Assembly: GCF_003171515.1 (NCBI RefSeq)
Contig: NC_089391.1
Span: forward strand, 2,542,001 to 2,606,000
Source: Pyrenophora tritici-repentis
Taxonomy: Eukaryota; Ascomycota; Dothideomycetes; Pleosporales; Pleosporaceae
Length of the DNA stretch: 64,000 nucleotides
Reading direction: 5' to 3'
Each line of letters starts with the position of its first letter. Within the stretch, counting starts at the first letter, position 1. Both the position numbers and the translations under genes were made by a program. Under the pieces are notes generated by a model. The model did not search any database. It was not told the DNA's origin and saw only the letters and a program-made list of their open reading frames with translations. Of the stretch, positions 12,689 to 24,620 are shown in pieces.

Positions 12689-13081
12689 ATGTTCACCCTA
12701 CGAACTGCTATCCTCATACTTAACTTAGGCGTATGCGCTTTTGCTCATTTGGTATTTCCCACCCAACTTTCCAATCTCTGATCTTAAATCACTAATACGC
12801 TGGCTGTCTATAGACATGCTTCAGCTCTAGCTTTAGCAGTGGCATTTGCTGCTCATTCAACGTGGAAAGTAATCTACCTACTCTATGCCAGGACTGTTCC
12901 CAGGTACGTTGCACAAACCGTGTTATCGCTTCAAGTGCCTACAAAACTGACCTTCGTATCTACTTAGTACAGCGCATGTCTCGAATCTGGCGACGAGTGT
13001 GCCCAAAGTGCTGTTGTCCACGACGATCGGAGTGGGTTCCAGCAATATTACGCCAATTGTTACTTGAGAGATTATGATTAA
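12689..13081 (+). CDS. Small secreted cysteine-rich protein A (candidate effector)
   Basis: Three exons, join(12689..12751,12814..12903,12968..13081), encode 88 residues. Each intron has GT-AG ends and falls between codons (GTATTT...ATAG; GTACGT...TTAG). Residues 1-20 form a signal peptide (MFTLRTAILILNLGVCAFA). The mature part of about 68 residues has eight cysteines at 23, 33, 34, 46, 49, 55, 62 and 82, including a CC pair, and ends YLRDYD. Eight cysteines suggest four disulphides. I recognise no family; the spacing does not fit hydrophobins. Size, secretion signal and cysteine content are those of fungal effector or antimicrobial candidates, which is inference. No single exon is long enough for routine ORF detection. 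Confidence 0.72.
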
Positions 13082-13331
13082 ATTTCATGGGATGTTGTCA
13101 TGGGCCCACCTAAAAAATGCTGTCGCTTACAGAGTACAAAGTGTTGGGATAGCACCTTGACTGCTTTATTGTATTGCTGTTACAACAATACTGCGTTGTG
13201 AAAATCTGCTGTTAAGCATCGACATCACTATTCATAATTGAACAAATTATCCGTACATAATATGCAACAAATATAGCGATTTTAGTGATTACGAGGAAGA
13301 TACCTTGAGGTTTGGTGGTAGCGGTATGAGC

Positions 13332-14013
13332 TCACTGACCCGGTGTCTGTTCTCTGGATATCCTCATGTTTGCCTTGATTCGCTCGAGTAACTCAGCAGT
13401 TGTTGAGAGTGGGGACGGATGTAGGTTTCTCTGTGAAAGGTCAGAATATTGGAAATGGAGATAAACACGTGAAATGCAACGTTTTTCTGGTGCGAACAAT
13501 TCATGGCAGAGTAAAGTAGCCATGGCTAGATCCAGTTTGGAAGACTTACGTGCTTGAGCCAGGTGGTACATTGTTCGTGGGTCCATGTCTCTGGGTCTGA
13601 AAGATTGTCAGTAAAGCCATACTAAGAGAAGTACTTGTTGGAAACGAATTAAAGCTTCATATCCAGCGTCAATATCTGTTTGTTTGTCTATTGAAACAAT
13701 GAATGATCCTGGATACAAGAGAACGAGAGCTACCTGTTGTCCCTTCGTAGAATATTGAAGGGTAAAAACTAATGCAATATATGATTGAATGACATACCAC
13801 CGGTGGGATCTTGACTAGGAAACATATCCTGACCCCAGATACTCCAAACTGCGACGCCGGCAACGACAGCGGCGAAGGCGAAGAAAGGGCCCTGGAATCT
13901 TGTCAACAGCCAAATATAAAAAAGTGAAGAAGGCCCACTATGTAAAGTAGACGCCAGGAGAGCCATGAATAACCTACACGTTGTTGCACCGCACGATCAA
14001 TTGGGGTCGGCAT
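13332..14013 (-). CDS. Small single-pass membrane protein, fungal conserved type
   Basis: Four exons, complement(join(13332..13430,13550..13596,13798..13891,13978..14013)), encode 91 residues. The chain is MPTPIDRAVQQR, a membrane segment at about 14-32 (PFFAFAAVVAGVAVWSIWG), then a soluble helix-rich tail containing WTHEQCTTWLKHRNLHPSP and ELLERIKANMR. The W-x(4)-L/T-x(2)-WL pattern resembles short three-helix modules of the Ish1/SAP-like kind; that comparison is weak. All three introns keep frame, and the intron between exons 2 and 3 is 201 bases, long for this window. The size and topology suggest a mitochondrial or ER membrane microprotein (inference). Confidence 0.7.
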
Positions 14014-14359
14014 GCTGAAGATTGAGGGCGATGATGGTAAATCGAGGGCGAAAGAAGTGGAGTGTTGGCAAGAGCCGCTGTGGAGAGTGTCGATAAAAAT
14101 ATATATGAGAAAGTTGTTGCTACTTATTGTAGGTAGGCAGCACTCTGGCACATGCAAGTCTATCGCCTTCCGACCGCGCGGACGCCACACACGTCGTCAT
14201 CCCACCAAGCCTGATGCGGCAACGCCTGCACTCAGCCCCTTGGCGGCCCGTGCACCCAAGCGAGAGTCTCTCTCCACAACAATTTGCTGCCCAGCTAGTC
14301 GTCCCGCGAACTCGAACTTCACGATCTTTCCAACGACTCGTCAACACATTACCGTCAAG
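14014..14359. promoter_or_regulatory. Divergent promoter region before eL38
   Basis: The 346 bases separate the start of the minus-strand membrane protein from the eL38 ATG, so they hold both promoters. No clear TATA box. The plus-strand ORFs here overlap the eL38 leader and are not supported. Confidence 0.45.
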
Positions 14360-14799
14360 ATGCCTTCCGAAGTTTCCGACATCAAGCAGTTCATCGAGAT
14401 CTGCAGGCGCAAGGATGCCAAGTGTACGTCTACCAAATCTGCATGGGCGAGAGGGTGCGGTCGCAGAAAGAGAAGATGCGCATTGCGATGGTAGAGCCAT
14501 CTGCGACTACTTGGGACATGATGCAAGTGAGAGAAGTAGACTGACAACATCCCAGCCGCCCGCATAAAGAAGAACAAGAAGGTCAACAACATCAAGTTCA
14601 AGGTTCGATGCTCAACAAACGTCTACACCCTCGTCCTTAAGGACACCGACAAGGCCGAGAAGCTCAAGCAGAGTCTTCCCCCGGGTACGCATTACCTATA
14701 AAATATGTACACTTATTTCAGTTCGGAGTCTAATCAAACTCAGGTCTCACCATCTCCGACGTCGGCAAGAAGAACCCCAAGGGCAAGCGCACTGCATAA
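14360..14799 (+). CDS. RPL38: 60S ribosomal protein L38 (eL38)
   Basis: Three exons, join(14360..14423,14556..14684,14744..14799), encode 82 residues. The sequence starts [20 protein letters not shown] and continues [39 protein letters not shown] and [20 protein letters not shown], which is diagnostic for eL38. The introns are 132 and 59 bases. The protein sits on the 60S subunit; length and basic composition fit the family. Every exon is too short to stand out as an ORF. Confidence 0.96.
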
Positions 14800-15065
14800 A
14801 CGGATCGACATTGCATGAGAAACTGAGGACGGGAGTGTGCGGATCAACTCGACGGGCTCTGCGCACGAAGCATGAAAGCATGGGCGGACGGCGTCACAAC
14901 GGATAACCTTTGTTATGGCATTACGGAACCACGTTACGTTGGGTTACCTAGGAATGAAAAAAGTCAAAACTTCATTCCGAGTTTCATGCACGTTTCTTGA
15001 CGCAGTCCAGTGGATGATGTGGTTATGATTGCTAAATAACTACCGAATCCATAGCGTTACGGGTG

Positions 15066-16265
15066 CTAATACAGCGATTGCTTCGGCTTCTGACCTTGCT
15101 TGACATTGAACTTGTACTGGTCCTTTCGATCCAGATATACAACCTTGCTATCTAGGCCTGCTGCATGTACTGCCTTCTTGAAGTTATCCAACGGACTCAT
15201 GAAGACATCGTAGTCATCATAGTGGATTGGGATGGTCAGATCAGGATTGATGAGCTGCATCAGTTGGACGCCCTGGTCGGCATCCATCGTGACCATCAGC
15301 AATGGCATCTTGGGCCCCGGAATCGTAGTGCCTCCAAGGTGGATCAGCATCAGGTCGATGTTCTGGCCCTTGTACCGCTCGGGAATCTCTTTTAGTTCAT
15401 CTACCATTAGTGTATCTCCTGAAATGTAGATACGATATCCGTTCTCGAAGTCGCTACCGTTGCTGGAGGAAGCATCAGAGTATCCGAGTTCGAGCATCCA
15501 ACCATTGGTAGGCGGAACAGCGTGCAGGATCTCATTCGCAACATTGAGCGGCCCAGGGGGTACATGCTTTCCAGGCATACCTGTGACTCTGATGCTCGGC
15601 TTTGGACCTGTGCCCTGTGCGCTGTCAGATCGCGATACGTCCATGATCAAGCTGTTCCAGAAGTCAAGTGCGTGTACGTTCTTGAAGGACTCGTCGCCCT
15701 TGGCTGTAAGGCATTCTTTGGCATGCGGCGTAGTGATGATGGGAAGTCCCTTTGACAGCTTCTCCTCAACTTCTCGATCAAAGTGATCCTCGTGGTAATG
15801 CGATAACAAGATGACATCGATTCTCGGCAGGTCCTCCAAATCAATGGCTGGATTTGTCTGGCGAGTCGCATTGACGCCTGGTCCTAGATGCACGTGATCG
15901 CCGGCATGCAGGAAGTTTGGGTCTGTGAGAATGCGAAGACCTTCCCATTCTAGAATCGTGGTAGCAGTCCCGACGAAGAAGAGGGAGGCGTTTGTGGATG
16001 CATCTGGAGCATTTTGGGGGTGGATCTTGGTCTCTTTGGCGTCGGGTAGAGAGGCAGGTACGGTAGTATCGAGCTTTGTGGGCGGGCCAGAACTATTTGT
16101 GGTGATTTGGAGGCGCTTCATGCTTGTGGATGACATTCCTTCTGTGGAAGCTCTTGCGACTTGGATGTCGGAATATTGGCAGTATTCTTCGTAGGTGATG
16201 TCGCCAGACGGAAACAACGGTGTAAAGGGAAACAGGAAAAGAGAGCAAAGACAAGGAAGCGCCAT
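15066..16265 (-). CDS. Metallo-beta-lactamase-fold hydrolase (UlaG-like)
   Basis: A single 399-codon frame. The metal-binding signature SHYHEDHFD (HxHxDH) lies in the middle, preceded by LFFVGTATTILEWEGLRILTD and followed by YISGDTLMVDEL and IPIHYDDYDVF, the usual order in MBL-fold proteins of the UlaG/COG2220 group. The first 20 residues are hydrophobic (MALPCLCSLFLFPFTPLFPS) and could act as a signal peptide or anchor. An in-frame internal Met (MSSTSMKR, about residue 44) is an alternative start giving a cytosolic enzyme. The substrate cannot be deduced. Confidence 0.87.
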   Translation of the reverse strand: MALPCLCSLFLFPFTPLFPSGDITYEEYCQYSDIQVARASTEGMSSTSMKRLQITTNSSGPPTKLDTTVPASLPDAKETKIHPQNAPDASTNASLFFVGTATTILEWEGLRILTDPNFLHAGDHVHLGPGVNATRQTNPAIDLEDLPRIDVILLSHYHEDHFDREVEEKLSKGLPIITTPHAKECLTAKGDESFKNVHALDFWNSLIMDVSRSDSAQGTGPKPSIRVTGMPGKHVPPGPLNVANEILHAVPPTNGWMLELGYSDASSSNGSDFENGYRIYISGDTLMVDELKEIPERYKGQNIDLMLIHLGGTTIPGPKMPLLMVTMDADQGVQLMQLINPDLTIPIHYDDYDVFMSPLDNFKKAVHAAGLDSKVVYLDRKDQYKFNVKQGQKPKQSLY

Positions 16266-16796
16266 TCATCCTTGGTGTAGAACGCCATCACGTAACTTGT
16301 AAACTGCAATGACGACAGGACGCGGTAATGCTAGCAATGCTGCAGGGTATGTGGTGATCATAGGAAGAAACTGCTTGAGAGCTTCTAAGAAATTGTGCAG
16401 CAGCTGCACTTCTATTGTATCTATTTTCCATCTTCAGTGGATACGTGTTTGTTTGGAGAAGGAGGCTTTGACTGTGTAGTACGCGTAACCCAGGCTTGGA
16501 GTGATGTGTGAGAGGGCTGCGCAGGAAGGCTGTGAGGGTGAAGCTTTCCCGTTAAGCTAGTTAGGTCCATGGCTGACAGCGCAAGGTGCAGGACCCCTGT
16601 CAGGCCAAGCTGTCTACATGGGAAAGGGAGCAATGAACACCTGGCGAGTCAGAATAAGGGTACGGCCTGAACTCTGTATTGTTGGAGCCATTGAGGGCGT
16701 AGGGCAGGATGTTTGAACAAATTTATCCGCAAGAGTGAATGCCATTCGCTCTGTTCCCCATTGTTTGCCGCCTACAAGTACGCGTCGCAGAGTCCA
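16266..16796. other. Intergenic, divergent promoters
   Basis: About 530 bases between the MBL-fold gene and the alpha-mannosidase gene, holding both promoters. The mannosidase frame stays open upstream to 16713, so translation could start 28 codons earlier. Nothing else is evident. Confidence 0.45.
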
Positions 16797-18988
<2,192 letters not shown>

Positions 18989-19506
18989 ACGACCTTGGTA
19001 GAAGGCAGTGGATCATATGGCATGCGTTCAGCATGGGGAGGAGTCGGTGCATCAGTGGCGTTTGTTGGATAGTGAATTTCAGCATCCATTAGACAGTTGA
19101 GACTAAATATATTAATATCTATTCACCCTCTTGAAAATGTAGATATCCTCGGGAGCATGATGCGTTCGCACTGCGCACAAGAAGCGCCCCGCAGAACCCA
19201 CCAAAAGATCATAAAGTCCTTTGGCCAGACCGCTTATCGACAAACCCCACACAAAGCAGACTAGTACGTCATCCCTGCATTTCACCGGCAGACAAAGTGA
19301 CCGTGACGGGGCTTTTGGCGCACGCAACACACGGTGCAACAAAGAAGGCAGATATCCCATTCCTAGCCAACCCCTCTCCCCGCGCCTTGTCTGCAAACGC
19401 CCCGAGGCTTGCAACGTTGATTTGTCGCTTCGGCCTCGCACAAAACATCCACCGCAGCCGCGCCACGGAATCCTTCGGTAAGTCTACAGCGCCAACGGCT
19501 ACAAGC
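18989..19506. other. Intergenic before the NEDD8-type protease
   Basis: About 520 bases containing the mannosidase 3' UTR and the promoter of the next gene. The protease frame stays open upstream to 19297, so the true start could lie earlier. Nothing else is supported. Confidence 0.4.
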
Positions 19507-20548
19507 ATGCCTGGCTCCTTCTCGAGGATGATCGAAAAAGCTGGGATGAGGCGTCTCGGCGACCCTAGCCCGGACGAGCCCTATCTTTCTTGTGAGTAGT
19601 GAATGACAAGGCTGCGAGAGCAGAGAACTGACATGCAAGTAGACTATGATGTGAGGGGTGTGTATGCGTCACCTGTTCCTCGCATTGCGCCCAACTCGCG
19701 CTTGCGACTGCGAGTACAGCAGAACTGACGGCTGCAGTGACGCGAGGCGACCTGGATAGTATCAAGTCAAATGACTGGCTGACGGACAATGTTTGTATAT
19801 TCCGTCTCTGCACATACACCAGACTGATACAGAGCCATAGGCCATCGCATTCTGGCAAGAATATCTTGAGCGCGAAGAACTCACAAACTTCCCCAAGGCC
19901 TCCATCGTCCTCCTCCGTCCCTCTATGGCCTACATGCTCCGGCAGTCTGCTGACCCTCTCGCCGTCAAGGAGGCACTCCCCAACTTCAGCCGTACCACCC
20001 ACATCTTTCTCCCCATAAACGACAACTCGGACGCGCAAGCCGAGGGCGGATCGCACTGGTCCCTCTTACTCGTCTCCATCATCGATGGCGTTTCCTTCCA
20101 CTACAGCTCCATGGCAGGGTGCAACGACCGGGAGGCACGGAGCACCACCATGAAGCTCGAGCAGCTGTTGGGAAAGAGGCTGAGGTTCATACCCATGGCG
20201 GACAGTCCGCAGCAGGAGAATGGGAGTGACTGTGGCGTCTTTGTCTGCGTACTCATGCGCCATCTGCTGCTCAAGAGATTGCTGCGGGCAGATGCGAGCA
20301 AGAAGGTTAGCATGAGCATGCGGGATGCGCATATCGATGCAAAGGATGGTCGGAAGACGATGCTCAAGGTGATCGAGGATAGGCGCATCGAGGGAAAGCG
20401 AAGATCGTCGTAAGTCTCTCTCATTATGGTGGCGGTATTGATGAGTTACTAAATAATGTGCAGGCGTAGTCACTCACCCTTTAGGAATCCGTCCGCACAC
20501 TCGAAGAGCCCACCGCGTATAGGCGACGAACAATCACAGGAGCGTTAG
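19507..20548 (+). CDS. C48 cysteine protease, SENP8/NEDD8-specific type
   Basis: Five exons, join(19507..19591,19643..19657,19738..19790,19841..20409,20464..20548), give 268 residues. Joining rebuilds PYLSYYDVRVTRGDLDSI, then NDWLTDNAIAFWQEYLE, typical of Den1/SENP8 proteases that mature NEDD8 and remove it from cullins. Exon 2 is only 15 bases. The catalytic His is at about 123 (GGSHWSLLLV), the oxyanion Gln in DSPQQENGSD, and the nucleophile Cys at about 182 (GSDCGVFVC). The position normally holding the catalytic Asp (HYDS in the family) reads HYSS, Ser at about 140. The Arg/Ser-rich C-terminal tail comes from the last intron join. Activity is therefore uncertain. Confidence 0.88.
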
Positions 20549-20998
20549 GAGCAACCTGGATTTACCAAGGACCGCCGCCTTCGTACTGGAGATTTGGAAC
20601 ATGATACCGCCATTTGTCTATAATGGCCTGAAAACCTACTGGCGAACAAGACTTTGAGTGCCAGAGAGAGCACTATGCTTATGACCATGTTACATGACAT
20701 GATGACACCAGGGTACTTGATATGGGAAAGAATACCAAAATCGAATGAGTCATGTTTCGCTGATTATGCATGGTACCGGAGTTCAGTTTCATGCATGTAC
20801 ATACTCGAAATATAATTTTGTACACATTACATCTTCAAGTCCAATCAGAGTCCTAGATAAGAGAAACACGTGTTATGGCGACAGTGCTGACAAGTCGCTA
20901 GCTCGTGGAATGGCCATTTATTTACGTCCGTGTCTTTTATATGTATCCACATTAATCGACATATTGCTCATCATGTACGACGTCTAATCCGGCTCGCT
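20549..20998. other. Intergenic between convergent genes
   Basis: About 450 AT-richer bases between two convergent stop codons, probably overlapping 3' UTRs. No gene seen. Confidence 0.5.
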
Positions 20999-22371
20999 TC
21001 ACGGCAGTTGACCGACTATGTTGGCTCCGTTCGCCTGATTATGCTTCCCAAACTGTGCTGGTCTTTCGACCTTGTGTAGCCACTTCTTCTGGTCTTCGAT
21101 CTTGCCTTGTTGGATACCCTTGAGGGTTGTGAGGAGCTTCTTGCATACTGGGCCCGGCTCTTGTTCAGCTTCCTTGTATGTGAACTTGTCACCCTTTGAC
21201 TGCATAGTAATGGACTTGATGGGAACAAGGGCAGCTGCTGTTCCTGCAGCCAGAACCTCGTCGAACGACTTGAGCTCGTCATATGCAATCTACACATGTT
21301 AGAATCATGCTACGTGCGAATCAAGTTCAGACACTACCTCTCGAGATTCGGCTTCCCAGCCAAGTGATTCTGCAATTCTCAGCACACTGTCTCCAGTGAC
21401 ACTCTGAATAACGTTCTTGCTGCTGGAAGCAACAAGCTTGACCTTGTCTCCGTCCTTTTTGACACCGATAAAAGCTGATGTCGAGAACTCGTCTACAACG
21501 CTCCTAGTCTTGCTGTCCAGGTGCAGAGTGATTCCATACCCGGCCTTGTATGCTTTCTCGCTGTGCCGTAAGACGGGGGCATAGTTGCCACCAACTTTTG
21601 CTGACCCAGTACCCTCTGGAGCGGCGCGGTCAAAATCCTCCAGGACGACAGCGTCTACAGGGTTGGATCCATGGTAGACGCCCGTCGGGATACAGTAAAC
21701 GACAAAAGTGTACTCTTGTGGCGGGTTGAGACCAAGCTGTGCCGAGCTACCGAATAGCAGCGGTCGGATGTACATGGCTGCGCCGGTTTCATGGGGCGGG
21801 ACGTACGCCGCATTCATTCCTACCGCCATGCTACAGCAGGCGAGAAAGTGGTCGGTTGGTACTTCAGGGATGGAGATGAACGATGCCGAGTGTTGCATTC
21901 GCTCCGCGTTCTTGGTTGGTCGGAAAATGTTGATTGTGTTATCTGGAGCGCGGAATGCTTTCATGCCCTCGTAGCATTGCATGCCGTAGTTTAGGCCTGG
22001 CGCCATACCGTGGATGCGCAGGAAGGGGTCCTCGACAAAGACTGGCTCGGTCCATTTCCCTGTCTCGACGGAATAGTGGGATTCCACATGGCCGGCGACT
22101 GTATGGTGTTAGGGTGAGTCACATGAGGTGGTATGGTCCGGGTATCAAGGCGACTGTGATTTTGGGCTGCTCTTCATTTGCATCGTGGACCAGCATGAGA
22201 TATACTCGGTTCCTGATAGAAACCAAAATGCCTTACCTTCTCGAATCTTGAAGCCTACATTGCTCCAGTCTGGCTGGATGTTAGCGTGCGTGTTTTGACA
22301 AATTTTCCTTTCACGCAAGTGGTAATTGACGCACCAATAGTATCTACTGGTTGAGGAGGATAGTCTGCCAT
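20999..22371 (-). CDS. Branched-chain amino acid aminotransferase
   Basis: Four exons, complement(join(20999..21289,21338..22098,22237..22269,22335..22371)), encode 373 residues. The N-terminus MADYPPQPVDTI has no mitochondrial presequence, so a cytosolic isoform is likely. Fold-type IV motifs are GLNYGMQCYEGMKAFR, RPLLFGSS near residue 150, and SAKVGGNYAP with the PLP Lys at about 192. The C-terminal exon supplies IAYDELKSFDEVLAAGTAAA and the end of the large domain. The enzyme interconverts Leu/Ile/Val and their 2-oxoacids using 2-oxoglutarate/Glu and PLP. All introns preserve frame. It is divergent from ERV2. Confidence 0.94.
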
Positions 22372-22863
22372 GGTTGCTGTAGGTAGTTGTGGTGTTTGCA
22401 AATGGGATGTGTTGGTGCAAACAAACGTGCAAGTTGTTCAAAGTTATGAATACTTTCTGAAGCTCACTAAGCTGCATCTTTGCTGCGATAGCTGCGATAT
22501 CGGTCATGTACAGCCGGCAATATCCTTGCGCAGCCGTTGCAATATACCAAAAGGCGCTCGAGTGCAGCTTTTGGATTCTCGTCCAAATCGACATGTTAAT
22601 ATTTTCCGCATCTGATCTAGCTTTGCCCGCGCATCTGTACCTGCAGCTTAACCCGCATAGCGGACAGGGCGGGACCACTCAGACGTGATGTTCCCAGTGC
22701 CCCAATGCTTGGCACAACCTGAGGCATCTAGAGTGAGAAGCGTGTCATCTGTAACTGCGTTCTCAGTTGACAGCCCACAACCCGTCATGACACTCGTCGA
22801 ATCCTCGTATAAAATCAGACTTCTCCCTATCTCAACACAGTGCTCTAATATATTAACCTCATC
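22372..22863. promoter_or_regulatory. Divergent promoter, BCAT and ERV2
   Basis: About 490 bases between two divergent start codons. A TATAAAA-like element at about 22808 lies some 55 bases before the ERV2 ATG and may be its TATA box. Confidence 0.45.
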
Positions 22864-23547
22864 ATGATTCGCATTGCCGGCCTACAGGCGCGTGTCGCCG
22901 TCCTTGCCCTTGTTGTGTTCGCCATCTGCGCATTCGTGCTCGTAGGACCATACAAAGTGACGCCAGGACATATATCACACAGGGCGACCGGGCAAAGCGT
23001 GGGCCACCCTAGCCAAGCTCTTCTCAAGGGACATGCGATTGCGCCAAAGCTGGCAAACGCGACGGCCAAGTAGGTTTACGATAATCCTATGCGCAAACGG
23101 CTCATATGTACCACATGAGGCACAGCTGACACGCAAACTTCAGGGCAGAACTCGGTCGCGCAGCATGGAAAGTGCTCCACACAACGTTCGCTCGCTTCCC
23201 CGAGAAGCCTACCGAAGACGAGCAAGAAGCACTCCGGTCATATGTACACTTGTTTCAACGCCTGTACCCTTGGTATGTCTTATTCTACCCAGGCCCAATA
23301 AAGTCATGCGCAAGCTGAAATTTGCTACAGCGGAGAGTGCGCAGAGCACTTTGGACAAGTACTCGCAAAGTATCCTCCTCAAGTCTCATCACGGACAGCG
23401 GCAGCAATGTGGGGTTGCTTTGTACATAACGTCGTCAACAAACGGCTGAAGAAGCCAGAATTCAACTGCGAAGGTCTCGGTGACGTTTATGACTGTGGCT
23501 GTGGCGATGAGGAGAGTACAAAGTCGAGCAAAGACAAAGATACATGA
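22864..23547 (+). CDS. ERV2: FAD-linked sulfhydryl oxidase Erv2 (ER)
   Basis: Three exons, join(22864..23069,23144..23272,23331..23547), encode 183 residues. An N-terminal signal-anchor covers about residues 9-29 (ARVAVLALVVFAICAFVLVG). The Erv/ALR domain starts at ELGRAAWKVLHTTFARFPEK. The redox CxxC is CGEC, created by the second intron join (YPW-CGEC), followed by the FAD-binding WGCFVHNVVNKRL. A C-terminal CGC (YDCGCGDEE) matches the shuttle disulphide of yeast Erv2. The enzyme makes disulphides in the ER lumen and passes electrons to oxygen. The TM anchor separates it from mitochondrial Erv1. Confidence 0.94.
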
Positions 23548-24620
23548 GCGAGGGTTAAGGCCACGAGGCACCAAAGAACAGATCATCAGGCAAAGCTATT
23601 AGGCCCGGGTGAGACCTAGGTCGTAGTCCATTTGATATGTGTCCTTGTGTTCCTTTGTCGTCAAGTTCCAAGTTCTTTACCAACAGCGGGGCCCCCATTT
23701 CGAAACGCTTTCAATGCGACCCGCATGCGGCCCGGCGCTGGGCGGCACAGGATACTGCTTCAGCACCTGCGTAAGATCTGAGACTGCTCGAATGCTGGGC
23801 AAAGGATTTCTCGTATTCGCAAGACAATACATGCCTTGTGGATGCTCACTGCGCGGCAGGTTGCACCTGATGGAGGAATTAATCGACATGACAGTGACAG
23901 TCGACGGTGCAGCTCCGGCATGTGGCGGAAGATGGGATAGGCTCGTCGGCCGGATTTGAAGTGGAACTGTCTTGCTTCGAGGGGAGATGGTGTGTGTAAA
24001 CCGGACTCGAGATTGCCCTAAGCAGACTCTGGCGAATCGGTGTTCAAATGATCAGCCTTCTCAGCCCTGATGACAGGAGAAGGCCTGTCGTGGGGAAAGC
24101 CACGCAAGCAATACGTGCGCGACAAAGGATGTTCTTATCAGCTTGGAGTATGTAAAGCGTACCACTCTACTTGCAACGACGGTGCCGCGTCTCTGCACAT
24201 GTGTCTTCAATCAAGTCGTCCAAGTGCGTCATGGTCTGCTTCGCGACGGCTAACGTCTATTCGGCGGGCCACTGGGCGACGGACAGGAACAAACCCACCG
24301 GTTCCCTTGGGCGCGTGGCTTGTTATGGCAGCCATCCAAGTCGCTGGCGCTAAGCAGCTGCATGCAAGATGGGTGGTCGCATGATGTATTTTGGGTTGAT
24401 CAGGGGCCTTGTTCCCGAAGCAACTTAGCGCATATCAAAATGTTGTTACCCGACCACGGCGACCACGGGCTGCCCAAACATCTGAAACCTTGCCTGGGCC
24501 AGCGAGGGGTGATAACGACGCAGCACCCCCTCTTCACACCGACTCTTCATTCCCCTCCTCGATTGATCGAATGCCAGCTGTTCACCGCTTCTTGGAATAT
24601 CGAAACTAACTTTGCCCACT
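23548..24620. other. Intergenic before the LYAR gene
   Basis: About 1.07 kb. Several 70-110 codon ORFs occur on both strands, but none has a domain, signal peptide or convincing splice structure. I see nothing supportable. Confidence 0.5.

Noticed and set aside
23639..23959. 106-codon Cys-containing ORF after ERV2
   Set aside because: No signal peptide or splice partner and irregular composition; not supported.
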